A DNA stretch of 64,000 nt from Candidatus Methylomirabilota bacterium (GTDB taxonomy: Bacteria; Methylomirabilota; Methylomirabilia; Rokubacteriales; CSP1-6). The stretch is taken from contig DASTYT010000153.1 of NCBI GenBank assembly GCA_035764725.1, positions 1 through 64,000 on the forward strand, given 5' to 3'. The stretch's first letter is position 1; each line of letters begins with the position of its first letter. Both the position numbers and the translations under genes were made by a program. Below are positions 9,272 through 17,058 of the stretch, one piece after another. The notes beneath the pieces were generated by a model. That model did not search any database, was not told the DNA's origin, and was given only the letters and a program-made list of their open reading frames with translations.

Positions 9272-9592
9272 GTGCCACGCTCCCGTATGCCCGCGCGCCG
9301 ACTTGCCACGGTTGTGCTGTTGCTGGTGTCTCTCGACTTCGGCAATCCCTTCGTCGGCGGCGCGTTCACCTTCGAGTCCTCGGCGGACGGGCTACAGTGC
9401 CGCCGGGAATCCGGCGACCGGCAGATCCCCTCGGCGCAGGCCCCTCAGCCGGTGCGGCTGGAGACCTCCGCCTCCCCTGCGTGGGTGTCGGAATCCCGAT
9501 CGCGGACCCGGCATGCGCCGGCGCGCCTGACTGTGACCTCGGGATCCGTTCGCGCGCGCTCGGACCTCCCCGCCGCCTCCGAAGAACACTAG
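9272..9592 (+). CDS. small secreted protein of unknown function
   Basis: 106 residues starting at GTG 9272 (alternative ATG 9287). The N-terminus is basic and is followed by a hydrophobic stretch (ATVVLLLVSLDF) like a signal peptide; the rest is hydrophilic, rich in Ser, Arg, Ala and Pro, with no recognised domain. It fills the gap between the MHS terminator and the DUF4212/SSS pair on the same strand, and could be the first gene of that operon. The GTG is chosen because a CATACT hexamer lies exactly 6 bp upstream, the pattern seen at other genes here. It may be a lineage-specific partner of the symporter, or not expressed. Confidence 0.5.
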   Translation: MPRSRMPARRLATVVLLLVSLDFGNPFVGGAFTFESSADGLQCRRESGDRQIPSAQAPQPVRLETSASPAWVSESRSRTRHAPARLTVTSGSVRARSDLPAASEEH

Positions 9593-9683
9593 TCCCCGCT
9601 CCCGCGGTTCCTGGCGACCGCTGCCCCCGGACTCTGTCCGTCTGGCGGCGACTGCGCGCACACATCAACCCAAGGGAGGGCGC

Positions 9684-9953
9684 ATGGCGGACCTTACTGA
9701 TCGGCAGAAGGAGGCATACTGGCGGTACAACGTCCGGCTGACCACGATCCTGCTCGTGATCTGGTTCGTGGTGACGTACATCATCTCGGGCCTCATGGCG
9801 GGCTGGTTCAACCAGTTCACCATCCTCGGCTTTCCCCTGGGCTACTACATGGCGGCGCAGGGCTCGCTGGCGATCTTCGTCATCGAGATCGCCGTCTACG
9901 CCAAGCTCATGAATGCCAAGGATGAGCAGTACGGCATCCAGGAGGAGGCCTAG
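9684..9953 (+). CDS. sodium/substrate symporter small subunit (DUF4212)
   Basis: 89-residue membrane protein with two transmembrane helices (about 20-40 and 50-75). The pattern YWRYNVRLTTILLVIWFVV at the start and FPLGYYMAAQGSL in the middle are characteristic of DUF4212, the small partner of SSS symporters. It ends 3 bp before the large-subunit start and has GGGAGGG 7 bp before its ATG. It probably assists assembly or function of the neighbouring symporter. Confidence 0.93.
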   Translation: MADLTDRQKEAYWRYNVRLTTILLVIWFVVTYIISGLMAGWFNQFTILGFPLGYYMAAQGSLAIFVIEIAVYAKLMNAKDEQYGIQEEA

Positions 9954-9956
9954 CCC

Positions 9957-11879
9957 ATGAGCCTGGACAAGCTCTTCGGCATCTACACGATCTCCTTCCT
10001 CGCCGTGACGATTCTCATCGGCATCGGTGAGATCTTCTTCGGGCTGCCAAATCGGTGGATCGGCTGGATCTTCATGGCCCTGTCGCTCGCCATCTACGTG
10101 TTCATCGGTATCGTCACCCGCACGTCCAACCCCGATCAGTACTACGTGGCCGGCCGCGGCGTGCCCGCCTTCTACAACGGCATGGCCACCGGCTCGGACT
10201 GGATGTCGGCCGCGTCGTTCATCTCCATGGGCGGGGCGCTCTCCGCGCAGGGCTTCGCCGGGCTCGCTTACGTGATGGGCTGGACCGGCGGATATCTCCT
10301 CCTCGCCGTCTTCCTCGGCCCCTACCTCCGGCAGTTCGGCGCCTACACCATTCCCGACTTCCTCGGCGCCCGCTACGGCGGCAACGCCGCGCGCGTCATC
10401 GGTGTGATCGCGGCCATCGCCTGCTCGTTCACCTACCTCATTGCCCAGGTGACCGGGGTCGGCCTGATCGTCTCTCGCTTCATCGGCCTGGACTTCAACG
10501 TGGGCGTGTTCGTCGGGCTGCTGGGCGTGCTCTTCTGCTCGGTGCTGGGCGGGATGCGCTCCGTCACCTGGACGCAGGTCGCGCAGTACATCATCCTGAT
10601 CATCTCGTACCTGGTGCCGGTGGTGTACCTCTCGTGGCAGGTATTCTCGATCCCCATCCCGGAGCTCACCTACGGCCAGCTCCTGCAGCGCAACAACTCC
10701 AGCGCGATCCAGATCACGCGGGACGCCAAGGAGAAGGAGACGCGGGCACTCTGGAAGAAGGACGCGGACGAGGCCTCCGAGAAGCTGAAGGACCCCGCGC
10801 TGTCCGAGGCCGACCGGGCCAAGCTCACCGCGGCGCGCACGACCGCGCTCGCCCAGGCGAGGCCGCCGGCGCCCGGCGAGGACGCGAAGTTCGGCTACTA
10901 CCTGACCGTGCCCAGCGGAGTGGGCATGTGGAACTTCCTGGCTCTCACGTTCTGCCTCATGGTGGGGACGGCGGGCCTGCCCCACATCCTCACGCGGTAC
11001 TACACCACGCCCTCGGTGCGGCAGGCGCGCACCTCGGTGGCGTGGTCATTGTTCTTCATCTTCCTCCTCTACTTCACCGCACCCGCCTACGCGGCGTTCG
11101 CCCGGTTCGCCATCTATGCCAAGCTGGTGGGCAGTAAGGTGGCTGAGCTGCCGCGCTGGGTCACGCTCTGGAAGCCTGCCGGCCTCTTCGACGTGATCGA
11201 CAAGAACGGGGACGGCGTCATCCAGTGGGCGGACTTCGTGGTCAAGAGCACCGACTTCGTGGTGCTCGCCACCCCCGAGATTGCGGGGCTGCCCTTCGTC
11301 ATCACCGGCCTAGTCATGGCAGGCGGGCTCGCTGCGGCACTCAGCACGGCGGACGGCCTCCTGCTCACCATCGCCAACGCCATCTCGCACGACCTCTACT
11401 ACAACGTGATCGATCCCAGCGCCTCCCTGGCCAAGCGCCTCACCATTACCAAGGTGCTCCTCATCGTGACCGCGCTGGTCTCCGCCTGGGTGGCCACGTT
11501 CCGGCTCTCCCTCATCGTGGAGTTGGTGGCGTGGGCCTTCAGCCTCGCGGGCGCCTCGTTCTTCCCCGCGCTCGTCATGGGTATCTGGTGGAAGCGGGCC
11601 AACAAGGCGGGCGCCGTGGTGGGAATGATCGTGGGTCTCGGGGTCACGACCTTCTACATGATCGGGAGCCGATTCTACGGCCTCCAGTGGTTCGGCACCC
11701 TCACCATCGCCTCGGCGATCTTCGGGCTGCCGGCCGGCTTCCTCACCATCTGGATCGTCTCGCTCCTCACCGCGCCGCCGCCCAAGACCGTTCAGGACCT
11801 CGTGGTGTCGGTGCGGTACCCCAAGTCCGGACAGGCCACCGCGCGCTCCGCGCAGGGCATCGGACTCGGGCAGCATTGA
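9957..11879 (+). CDS. sodium:solute symporter large subunit (VC_2705/ActP type) with EF-hand-like loop
   Basis: 640-residue SSS carrier paired with DUF4212. The N-terminal half has the SSS features YYVAGRGVPAFYNGMATGSDWMS and TWTQVAQYIILI. It is longer than ActP because of two soluble inserts: a charged helix near residues 255-305, and a segment at 400-440 that holds DKNGDGVIQWAD (415-426), an EF-hand-like calcium loop with Asp/Asn/Asp at positions 1, 3 and 5 and Asp rather than Glu at 12. The family takes up acetate, pyruvate or similar acids with sodium. Context beside acs supports acetate. Translationally close to DUF4212, in one operon. Confidence 0.93.
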   Translation: MSLDKLFGIYTISFLAVTILIGIGEIFFGLPNRWIGWIFMALSLAIYVFIGIVTRTSNPDQYYVAGRGVPAFYNGMATGSDWMSAASFISMGGALSAQGFAGLAYVMGWTGGYLLLAVFLGPYLRQFGAYTIPDFLGARYGGNAARVIGVIAAIACSFTYLIAQVTGVGLIVSRFIGLDFNVGVFVGLLGVLFCSVLGGMRSVTWTQVAQYIILIISYLVPVVYLSWQVFSIPIPELTYGQLLQRNNSSAIQITRDAKEKETRALWKKDADEASEKLKDPALSEADRAKLTAARTTALAQARPPAPGEDAKFGYYLTVPSGVGMWNFLALTFCLMVGTAGLPHILTRYYTTPSVRQARTSVAWSLFFIFLLYFTAPAYAAFARFAIYAKLVGSKVAELPRWVTLWKPAGLFDVIDKNGDGVIQWADFVVKSTDFVVLATPEIAGLPFVITGLVMAGGLAAALSTADGLLLTIANAISHDLYYNVIDPSASLAKRLTITKVLLIVTALVSAWVATFRLSLIVELVAWAFSLAGASFFPALVMGIWWKRANKAGAVVGMIVGLGVTTFYMIGSRFYGLQWFGTLTIASAIFGLPAGFLTIWIVSLLTAPPPKTVQDLVVSVRYPKSGQATARSAQGIGLGQH

Positions 11880-11939
11880 CCAACGCGTGATAGGCGGGGG
11901 CGGGGTGGAATCGCACCTCGTCCCCGCCGGGGCTGTCTC

Positions 11940-12218
11940 ATGAACGAGCTGCTGTACCGTTTGGGCGTGCTCGTCTGGTTCGTCGCCTACATGGCGACGA
12001 TCTACCTCGTGCTCCACATCCTCGTGGCGCGGTGGAGCCGCGCTCCAGACAGCCGCCTCTTATGGTTCTTCGGGGTGGTCACCGGGCCCCTGGTCGCGCC
12101 GATCCGGCGCGTCCTGCCGCCGGGGACCTCCCCGGCGCGCGTCCGCTGGGTGGCGATGGCGGCGTACGCGGGGCTCTGGGTGGGCATGCGGCTGCTGCTC
12201 GGGCAAATGAGCTTCTAG
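11940..12218 (+). CDS. small membrane protein, YggT-like
   Basis: 92 residues with two hydrophobic helices (about 5-28 and 66-85) flanking a short loop, VAPIRRVLPPGTSPARVRWV, that resembles the YggT repeat (RPIRR.LPP). Function not known; YggT proteins are linked to membrane or envelope homeostasis. It is 60 bp after the symporter on the same strand, so possibly co-transcribed. The ATG at 11940 has no clear ribosome site. Confidence 0.7.
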   Translation: MNELLYRLGVLVWFVAYMATIYLVLHILVARWSRAPDSRLLWFFGVVTGPLVAPIRRVLPPGTSPARVRWVAMAAYAGLWVGMRLLLGQMSF

Positions 12219-12223
12219 CGGGC

Positions 12224-12229
12224 TAGTCT
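12224..12229 (+). promoter_or_regulatory. possible -10 hexamer for a leaderless transcript
   Basis: TAGTCT lies 6 bp before the ATG at 12236. No TTG-type -35 box was seen at 16-18 bp, so this is weaker than the other cases listed. Confidence 0.25.
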
Positions 12230-12235
12230 AGGCGT

Positions 12236-12673
12236 ATGCTCGCGCTGGCCGGCATCAACGCGCTCGGGCTGGCTCTCTTCTTGGCCCTCTACGTCGCCGC
12301 GGCCCTCCGGTGGCTCTCGCAGGGCGCCTTTCTCGCCGGAGTGGTCGTGTTACTGGGCGGCGTCACCGCTCTCTGGGTGCACGTGGAGGACCGTGGCGCT
12401 CGCGCCCGCAGCGTCCTGGAGCGGATCGGGCGTGCGGCTGTCGCCCTCGTCGTCGTCGTCGCCCTCGGGCCTATCGCGGTACTCACGCCGCTCTTCGCGC
12501 TCGACGCCCAGCTGCCGGCGGAGGCGGCCGTGGACCACGTCATCAGCCGGACCATGGTGCTTCTCCTCGTGTCGCTCGGCCTCGTGGTCGCCTGCAATCT
12601 CGGCGGTGCAATCGCGCAGACGGTGCGCGCGATCCGCGTGCGTATCATGCGGCGCCGCTCCGGCGTCCCATGA
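12236..12673 (+). CDS. hypothetical four-helix membrane protein
   Basis: 145 residues, four predicted transmembrane helices (about 5-22, 28-48, 65-90, 108-130), with a basic C-terminus (RAIRVRIMRRRSG). No domain recognised. The stop overlaps the start of the CBS-DUF294 gene by 4 bp (ATGA), so translation is coupled and the product may anchor or signal to that protein. The position between symporter genes and the nucleotidyltransferase-like gene suggests membership of the same operon. Confidence 0.75.
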   Translation: MLALAGINALGLALFLALYVAAALRWLSQGAFLAGVVVLLGGVTALWVHVEDRGARARSVLERIGRAAVALVVVVALGPIAVLTPLFALDAQLPAEAAVDHVISRTMVLLLVSLGLVVACNLGGAIAQTVRAIRVRIMRRRSGVP

Positions 12674-14145
12674 CGGCCGCGCCGACGGGGGGCGGCGATT
12701 CGGCGCTGCTCGGCCGTCGAGCCCGCGACCTGGCGCGGCGCCCGGTGGTCTCCTGCGGGCCCGATGTGCCGGTATCCGAGGCTTCGCGTCTCATGTCTCG
12801 TCAGGGGGTCGGCTCGGTCGTGGTTACCGATGCCGGTGCGCCCGTGGGCATCGTCACCGATCGGGATCTCCGGAATCGCGTGCTCGCGGCTGGACTCCCC
12901 GAGACGACCACCGTGCGCACGATCATGTCGGCTCCCCTTCGCGTCGTCGCGGCGAGCAGCCTCGGGCTCGAGGCGCTGCTCGAGATGACCCGGCACGGCA
13001 TCCATCACCTGGGCGTGGTCGAGGACGGACGCCTGCTCGGCATGATTTCGAGCCACGATTTCCTGAGCCTCCAGTCGGTGCATCCGGTAGGCCTCGCCCG
13101 CGACATCGAGCGCGTCACCAGGCTCGACGAGCTGACGCAGTCGGCGTCGCGCATGGTCGACGTCATCCGGGGGCTGGCCGACTCCGGCGCCGGCGCCGTC
13201 GAGATCGGCCGGGTCGTGGCGGAGCTGAACGACCGCATCGTGCGCCGGCTCCTTGCCCTCGTCGAGGAGTCGCTCGCCGTAGGATCGGGGCAGCGCCCGC
13301 CCGCGCCCTATTCTTGGCTGGCGGCGGGCAGCGAGGGCCGCCGTGAGCAGACGCTCAAGACGGATCAGGACAACGGGCTCGTCTACGCGGATCCGGACCC
13401 CGGGGATGCGGCCCCCTGCGAGGCGTACTTCGGGCGGCTGGGAGCCGCTGCGGCTGAGGGGCTCAGCCGGCTAGGTTATCCCCCGTGTCCCGGCGGGTTC
13501 ATGGCCTCCAACCCGCGCTGGTGCCGGCCCCTGTCCGCGTGGCGGGCCGAGGTCGACTCGTGGCTCGAGGCCGCGGACCCGCAGCGGCTCCTCTTCGCGT
13601 CGGTGTTCTGCGACATGCGGCCGGTGGCTGGGGACGAGCGTCCCGGCCTGACCCTCTGGCAGTCGATCTGCGAGCGGGCGCCGCACTCCCCGCTGTTCCT
13701 CCGCTTCATGGCGCTCAGCGCCCTCGAGCGCGCGCCGGCGCTCGACCTGCTCGGTCGCCTCGCCGTACCCCGCCGGGGGCCGCATCGCGGCACGCTCGAC
13801 CTCAAAGCTTCGGCATTGCTCCCTGTCAGCCAAGCCATGCGGGTGTACGCGCTCTCGCTCGGCATCCCCGAGACCAACACGATGGACCGGCTCCGGGCGA
13901 GCGAGGAGCGCGGCGCGCTGCCCGCCGTCGAGAGCCGTGATGTCCGGGAGGCCTACGCGGTGGTGGCGCGCCTTCGGCTGCGGCATCAGCTCGACAGTCT
14001 GGCCGCGGGACGAGCACCCGACAACCGCATCGACCCGGGGACCCTGGCTCGGACCGACCGAGCCCTGCTCAAGGAAGCGTTCAAGGCCATCGCTTGGCTT
14101 CAGCGGTTGCTCGAGGACCGCTTCCAGACAAACCTCGTGAGCTAG
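12670..14145 (+). CDS. CBS-domain DUF294 nucleotidyltransferase-like protein
   Basis: 491-residue cytosolic protein. Residues about 15-130 hold a CBS pair (GVGSVVVTDAGAPVGIVTDRDL and GIHHLGVVEDGRLLGMISSHDF), which normally binds adenosyl ligands. A helical linker leads to a GlnD-like nucleotidyltransferase domain with GSEGRREQT and the metal-binding TDQDN at 220-235, then a helical substrate-binding domain to the end. Proteins of this build occur beside DUF4212/SSS symporters and SLC5-type kinases; the substrate is unknown. By analogy with GlnD it could modify a signalling protein. The start overlaps the upstream stop. Confidence 0.9.
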   Translation: MTAAPTGGGDSALLGRRARDLARRPVVSCGPDVPVSEASRLMSRQGVGSVVVTDAGAPVGIVTDRDLRNRVLAAGLPETTTVRTIMSAPLRVVAASSLGLEALLEMTRHGIHHLGVVEDGRLLGMISSHDFLSLQSVHPVGLARDIERVTRLDELTQSASRMVDVIRGLADSGAGAVEIGRVVAELNDRIVRRLLALVEESLAVGSGQRPPAPYSWLAAGSEGRREQTLKTDQDNGLVYADPDPGDAAPCEAYFGRLGAAAAEGLSRLGYPPCPGGFMASNPRWCRPLSAWRAEVDSWLEAADPQRLLFASVFCDMRPVAGDERPGLTLWQSICERAPHSPLFLRFMALSALERAPALDLLGRLAVPRRGPHRGTLDLKASALLPVSQAMRVYALSLGIPETNTMDRLRASEERGALPAVESRDVREAYAVVARLRLRHQLDSLAAGRAPDNRIDPGTLARTDRALLKEAFKAIAWLQRLLEDRFQTNLVS

Positions 14146-14151
14146 GCGTCG

Positions 14152-15621
14152 ATGCCGCGCCGACGGTTCGAGCGGAGGCTAGTCACCGGGGTGCTGGCGC
14201 TCTTCGTCCCGCCCGCAGGGCTGGCCGTCGCCGCCGTGCTGGCCCTCCGCCAACACGGGGCGCTCGCCGACCCGGCGACCTTGGCCACCGTGCTGGTGAT
14301 CGGCTCGCTCGCGTTGACGGCCTATCTGGCGCTCGCGGCGATGGCTCTCGGCCGCGTGCTCGGCCGTTCACTCCGCACGGTCGCGCACAGCGTCGAACTC
14401 ATGGCCACCGTGAACCCCGATCACCGGATCGAGCTTCACACCGGCGACGAGATCGAGGACCTTGCGGAAGACGTCAATCGGCTCGCCGACCGTTGGGGCG
14501 CGGCGCGGCGAGCCCTCGGGGAAGAAGCGGCCCGGGCGAGCCGCTCGCTGGCGGCTGAGCGCGCCCGGCTGGCCGCGATGCTGGAACATCTCGACGAGGG
14601 CGTACTCGTGGTGACAGGCCAGGGGACGATCGCCCTTGCCAACCGCCCGGCCGTTGAGCTCCTCGGCGGCGCCGGGCCGCTGCTGGGGCGCAGCGTGCTG
14701 GAGCTCATGCCCGGGGAGCCTCTCACCACCTGCCTGGCCCGGGTGCGTGAGGGCCAGCCCGTGCGCGTATGGACATCGCTTCGGGGCCCGGAGGGCCCCT
14801 TCGAGGCCCGCATCAGCTCGCTGGCGCCGGACGCTCGCGGAGTCGACGGACTCATCCTGGCGCTGCGCGGGGCTGACGGGGCTCGTTCCCGCCGGCGCCT
14901 CCTCAAGGGCATGGGACTGGTATCTGGCGAGGCGATCGCCGAGCCGCGCCCCGAACGGTCGCTGCTCTACGACTTCTCCTATTTCGAGGCCGTATCCCGG
15001 ACGCTCGACGCCGCTCTCCATGGTCGCCGGCTCGCCGAGACCACGTTCGGGGTGCTCGACACCGAGACCACGGGACTCGACCCGCGCGCCGGCCACCGCG
15101 TGGTGTCGGTGGCGGTGGTGCTCCTCGACCGAGGCCGCGTACGCGCCCAGGAATCCTTCGACGCTCTGGTGAATCCGGGCCGGCCCATTCCTGCCGCGAG
15201 CCAGCGCTTCCACGGCATCACGGACGCGATGGTCGCGAACGCACCGCCCATCGGGGAAGTGCTGAGCGCCGTCGGTCGCTTCCTCGCCGATGCCCCCCTC
15301 GCGGGCCACGAGATAGCCTTCGATCTGGAGTTCCTGGACGCGGAGGCGGGCCGCGCTGGGCTCCCTCGGCTTGGCGAGGGTCGGCCGATCCTGGACACCC
15401 GGCTGATCTCCTGTCTCATTCACGGTCCCGACATCCCGCACACGCTGGAAGCCGTCGCCGAGCGACTCGGCGTCACGATTCAGGCTCGCCACTCCGCGTT
15501 GGGCGATGCGCTAGCGACGGCTGAGATTCTTGCCCGCTTCATTGAGCTCGCCGGCCGCCGGGGCATCGTGACCCTCGGCGACCTTCTCGACGCGGTCAGA
15601 AGGGGCCGACCACTTCAGTAG
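14152..15621 (+). CDS. membrane HAMP-PAS protein fused to a DnaQ-type 3'-5' exonuclease
   Basis: 489 residues. Two N-terminal transmembrane helices (about 10-30 and 43-68) lead into a HAMP-like segment (70-115), a coiled linker and a PAS-like sensor domain (about 140-240). The C-terminal 190 residues are a DEDDh exonuclease with all five catalytic residues: Asp303 and Glu305 (LDTETTGLD), Asp391 (AFDLEFL), His447 and Asp452 (HSALGD). The exonuclease half resembles the DNA polymerase III epsilon fold, but the membrane sensor half makes a replication role unlikely; it may degrade a nucleic acid or oligonucleotide signal. It starts 6 bp after the CBS-DUF294 gene and is the last gene of this operon. 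Confidence 0.9.
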   Translation: MPRRRFERRLVTGVLALFVPPAGLAVAAVLALRQHGALADPATLATVLVIGSLALTAYLALAAMALGRVLGRSLRTVAHSVELMATVNPDHRIELHTGDEIEDLAEDVNRLADRWGAARRALGEEAARASRSLAAERARLAAMLEHLDEGVLVVTGQGTIALANRPAVELLGGAGPLLGRSVLELMPGEPLTTCLARVREGQPVRVWTSLRGPEGPFEARISSLAPDARGVDGLILALRGADGARSRRRLLKGMGLVSGEAIAEPRPERSLLYDFSYFEAVSRTLDAALHGRRLAETTFGVLDTETTGLDPRAGHRVVSVAVVLLDRGRVRAQESFDALVNPGRPIPAASQRFHGITDAMVANAPPIGEVLSAVGRFLADAPLAGHEIAFDLEFLDAEAGRAGLPRLGEGRPILDTRLISCLIHGPDIPHTLEAVAERLGVTIQARHSALGDALATAEILARFIELAGRRGIVTLGDLLDAVRRGRPLQ

Positions 15622-15849
15622 GCAGCGCACGGCCCGTCCCAAGAACCCGGAAATTGGCAGTTTCAAGGGCTTTCTCCCCCAGGTGGGGAGGAATTTCGCC
15701 CGCCTGAATCCTTTTCGCCCCGACGTGAATCTTGAATATCAAGAGTTTGCGCGGTGCCGGGCCCCCGGGGGGGCGGGCACAGGGTTTGCAATCTGTTCTC
15801 CCCAACGCGGGAGCGGGTTAGCAACCCGGCGCCCTAGGAGGATAGAGCG
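15622..15849. other. intergenic region with hairpins upstream of the DksA-like gene
   Basis: No gene seen. It holds three inverted repeats: CTCCCC/GGGGAG near 15674-15690, a strong GC hairpin at 15754-15780 (GTGCC...GGCAC enclosing GCCCCC/GGGGGC), and GGGTT-AGC-AACCC at 15815-15827 just before the AGGAGG ribosome site of the DksA-like gene. The first may end the upstream operon; the others could form leader structure. Confidence 0.4.
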
Positions 15850-16254
15850 ATGGAAGAGATCAGAAAGAAGCTCGAACACGAGCTGTCGCATACGGTGCAC
15901 CGCATCCGCCAGATGGGCGGCGCGGTGGTCATGGAGGAGTTTGCGGGGGCGCTTGGCGACAACTCGCCCTTCGCCGACGAAGTCGATCTGATCCAGGTGA
16001 ACGAGAACCGCGAGATGAGCTTCGCCACGCGCAGCATGCTGGTGGAACGCGCGAACAAGCTGGCCGAGGCCCTCGAGCGCCTGCGCGGGGGTGAGTACGG
16101 GATCTGCCAGGAGTGCGAGGAGACCATCGCGCCCGCCCGGCTCCGGGCCATGCCGGAGGTCACCACCTGCGTGCGCTGCCAGGACCGCCTGGAGCGGATG
16201 AAGCGGCTTCAGCCGGTCGGCGCGTCCAAGGGCAACGAGGCCGAAGAGGAGTAG
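15850..16254 (+). CDS. DksA/TraR-family zinc-finger regulator
   Basis: 134 residues with an N-terminal coiled coil and a C-terminal four-cysteine zinc finger: Cys86, Cys89, Cys107 and Cys110 (C-x2-C-x17-C-x2-C) in a GEYGICQECE context. DksA-type proteins enter the RNA polymerase secondary channel and, with ppGpp, tune promoters in starvation. The coiled-coil tip motif DxxDxA of true DksA is not clearly present, so it may be a paralogue. AGGAGG lies 8 bp before the ATG. Monocistronic by its surroundings. Confidence 0.92.
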   Translation: MEEIRKKLEHELSHTVHRIRQMGGAVVMEEFAGALGDNSPFADEVDLIQVNENREMSFATRSMLVERANKLAEALERLRGGEYGICQECEETIAPARLRAMPEVTTCVRCQDRLERMKRLQPVGASKGNEAEEE

Positions 16255-16276
16255 CTCGGCCCGAACGACTCCCGCA

Positions 16277-17023
16277 TCAGCCGGCCCGACCAGAGCGCGC
16301 GAGGCAGGCGCGGAGCAGGTCGGGCCGGCCGGTGATGATGCCGTCCACGGTCCACCCGACGAGCCGCTCCATGAGGGCCGGCTCGTTCACTGTCCAGACA
16401 TGGCAGGCGCGGCCCGCCGTCCGAATGGCCGCCGCGTCGTCCTCGCCCAGGATCGCCACCGAGGCGCAGACCGCGTCCAGTCCCGGGGTCAGGTCCGCCG
16501 CGCGATCGAGCGGCCGGTGACCGACCCGCAGGCCCAGCCGGACTTCTCGTGACAGGGCGCGCATGATCCCCAGCGCCGCCCGATCGAAGCACTGCACGAG
16601 GGCGGCGTCGAGGACGTCGTACACCTCCAGGAGCCCGACCACGCGCTCCTCGATGCCCGGATAGAGGGCGGAGCCGCCGCGCAGCTCGATCCAGAAGCGC
16701 GTCCGGCCGCGGAACCGCTCGAGCACCTCCTGGAGCGTCTGCAGGCGCTGGCCCGCGAACGTGGCGCCGAACCATCCTCCGGCGTCGAGCCGCTTGAGCT
16801 CGCGAACGGTATGCGCGCGCACCGGACCGGCGCCGCTGGTGCTGCGCTCGAGCGTGAAGTCATGGATCACCACGGGCTGGTCGTCCGCCGAGAGGTGCAC
16901 GCTGATCGCGAGGGCGTCGGCGCCCAGCACGAGCGCCCGCTCCAGGGCGGCGATCGTGTGTTCCGGCGCTTCCGCGGACGCGCCGCGGTCGGCGATGACG
17001 AGGGGCGGGGGAGGGAGCGGCAT
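16277..17023 (-). CDS. glycerophosphodiester phosphodiesterase-like protein with altered active site
   Basis: 248 residues with the GDPD TIM-barrel order of motifs, but key catalytic positions differ. The usual HRG is ADRG (Asp12 in place of His), the ENT motif is EHT, and the metal-binding E-x-D is S-V-H (Ser41, His43). The second catalytic His is kept (His54 in VIHD) and the later E-x-K is ELR. Active GDPD enzymes hydrolyse glycerophosphodiesters to glycerol-3-phosphate with these residues, so this copy may be inactive or use another chemistry. The codons were read directly (GAC, AGC, CAC). Divergent from the acyltransferase, with a 35-bp gap. Confidence 0.8.
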   Translation of the reverse strand: MPLPPPPLVIADRGASAEAPEHTIAALERALVLGADALAISVHLSADDQPVVIHDFTLERSTSGAGPVRAHTVRELKRLDAGGWFGATFAGQRLQTLQEVLERFRGRTRFWIELRGGSALYPGIEERVVGLLEVYDVLDAALVQCFDRAALGIMRALSREVRLGLRVGHRPLDRAADLTPGLDAVCASVAILGEDDAAAIRTAGRACHVWTVNEPALMERLVGWTVDGIITGRPDLLRACLARSGRAG

Positions 17024-17058
17024 TGGCGGCCTCAGGGCCTCCGTGGCACTATCGTGGC

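Noticed and set aside
9643..9658. Sigma-54-like TGGCGGC-N4-GCGCG before DUF4212
   Set aside because: Only TGGC and GC agree; too weak to call.
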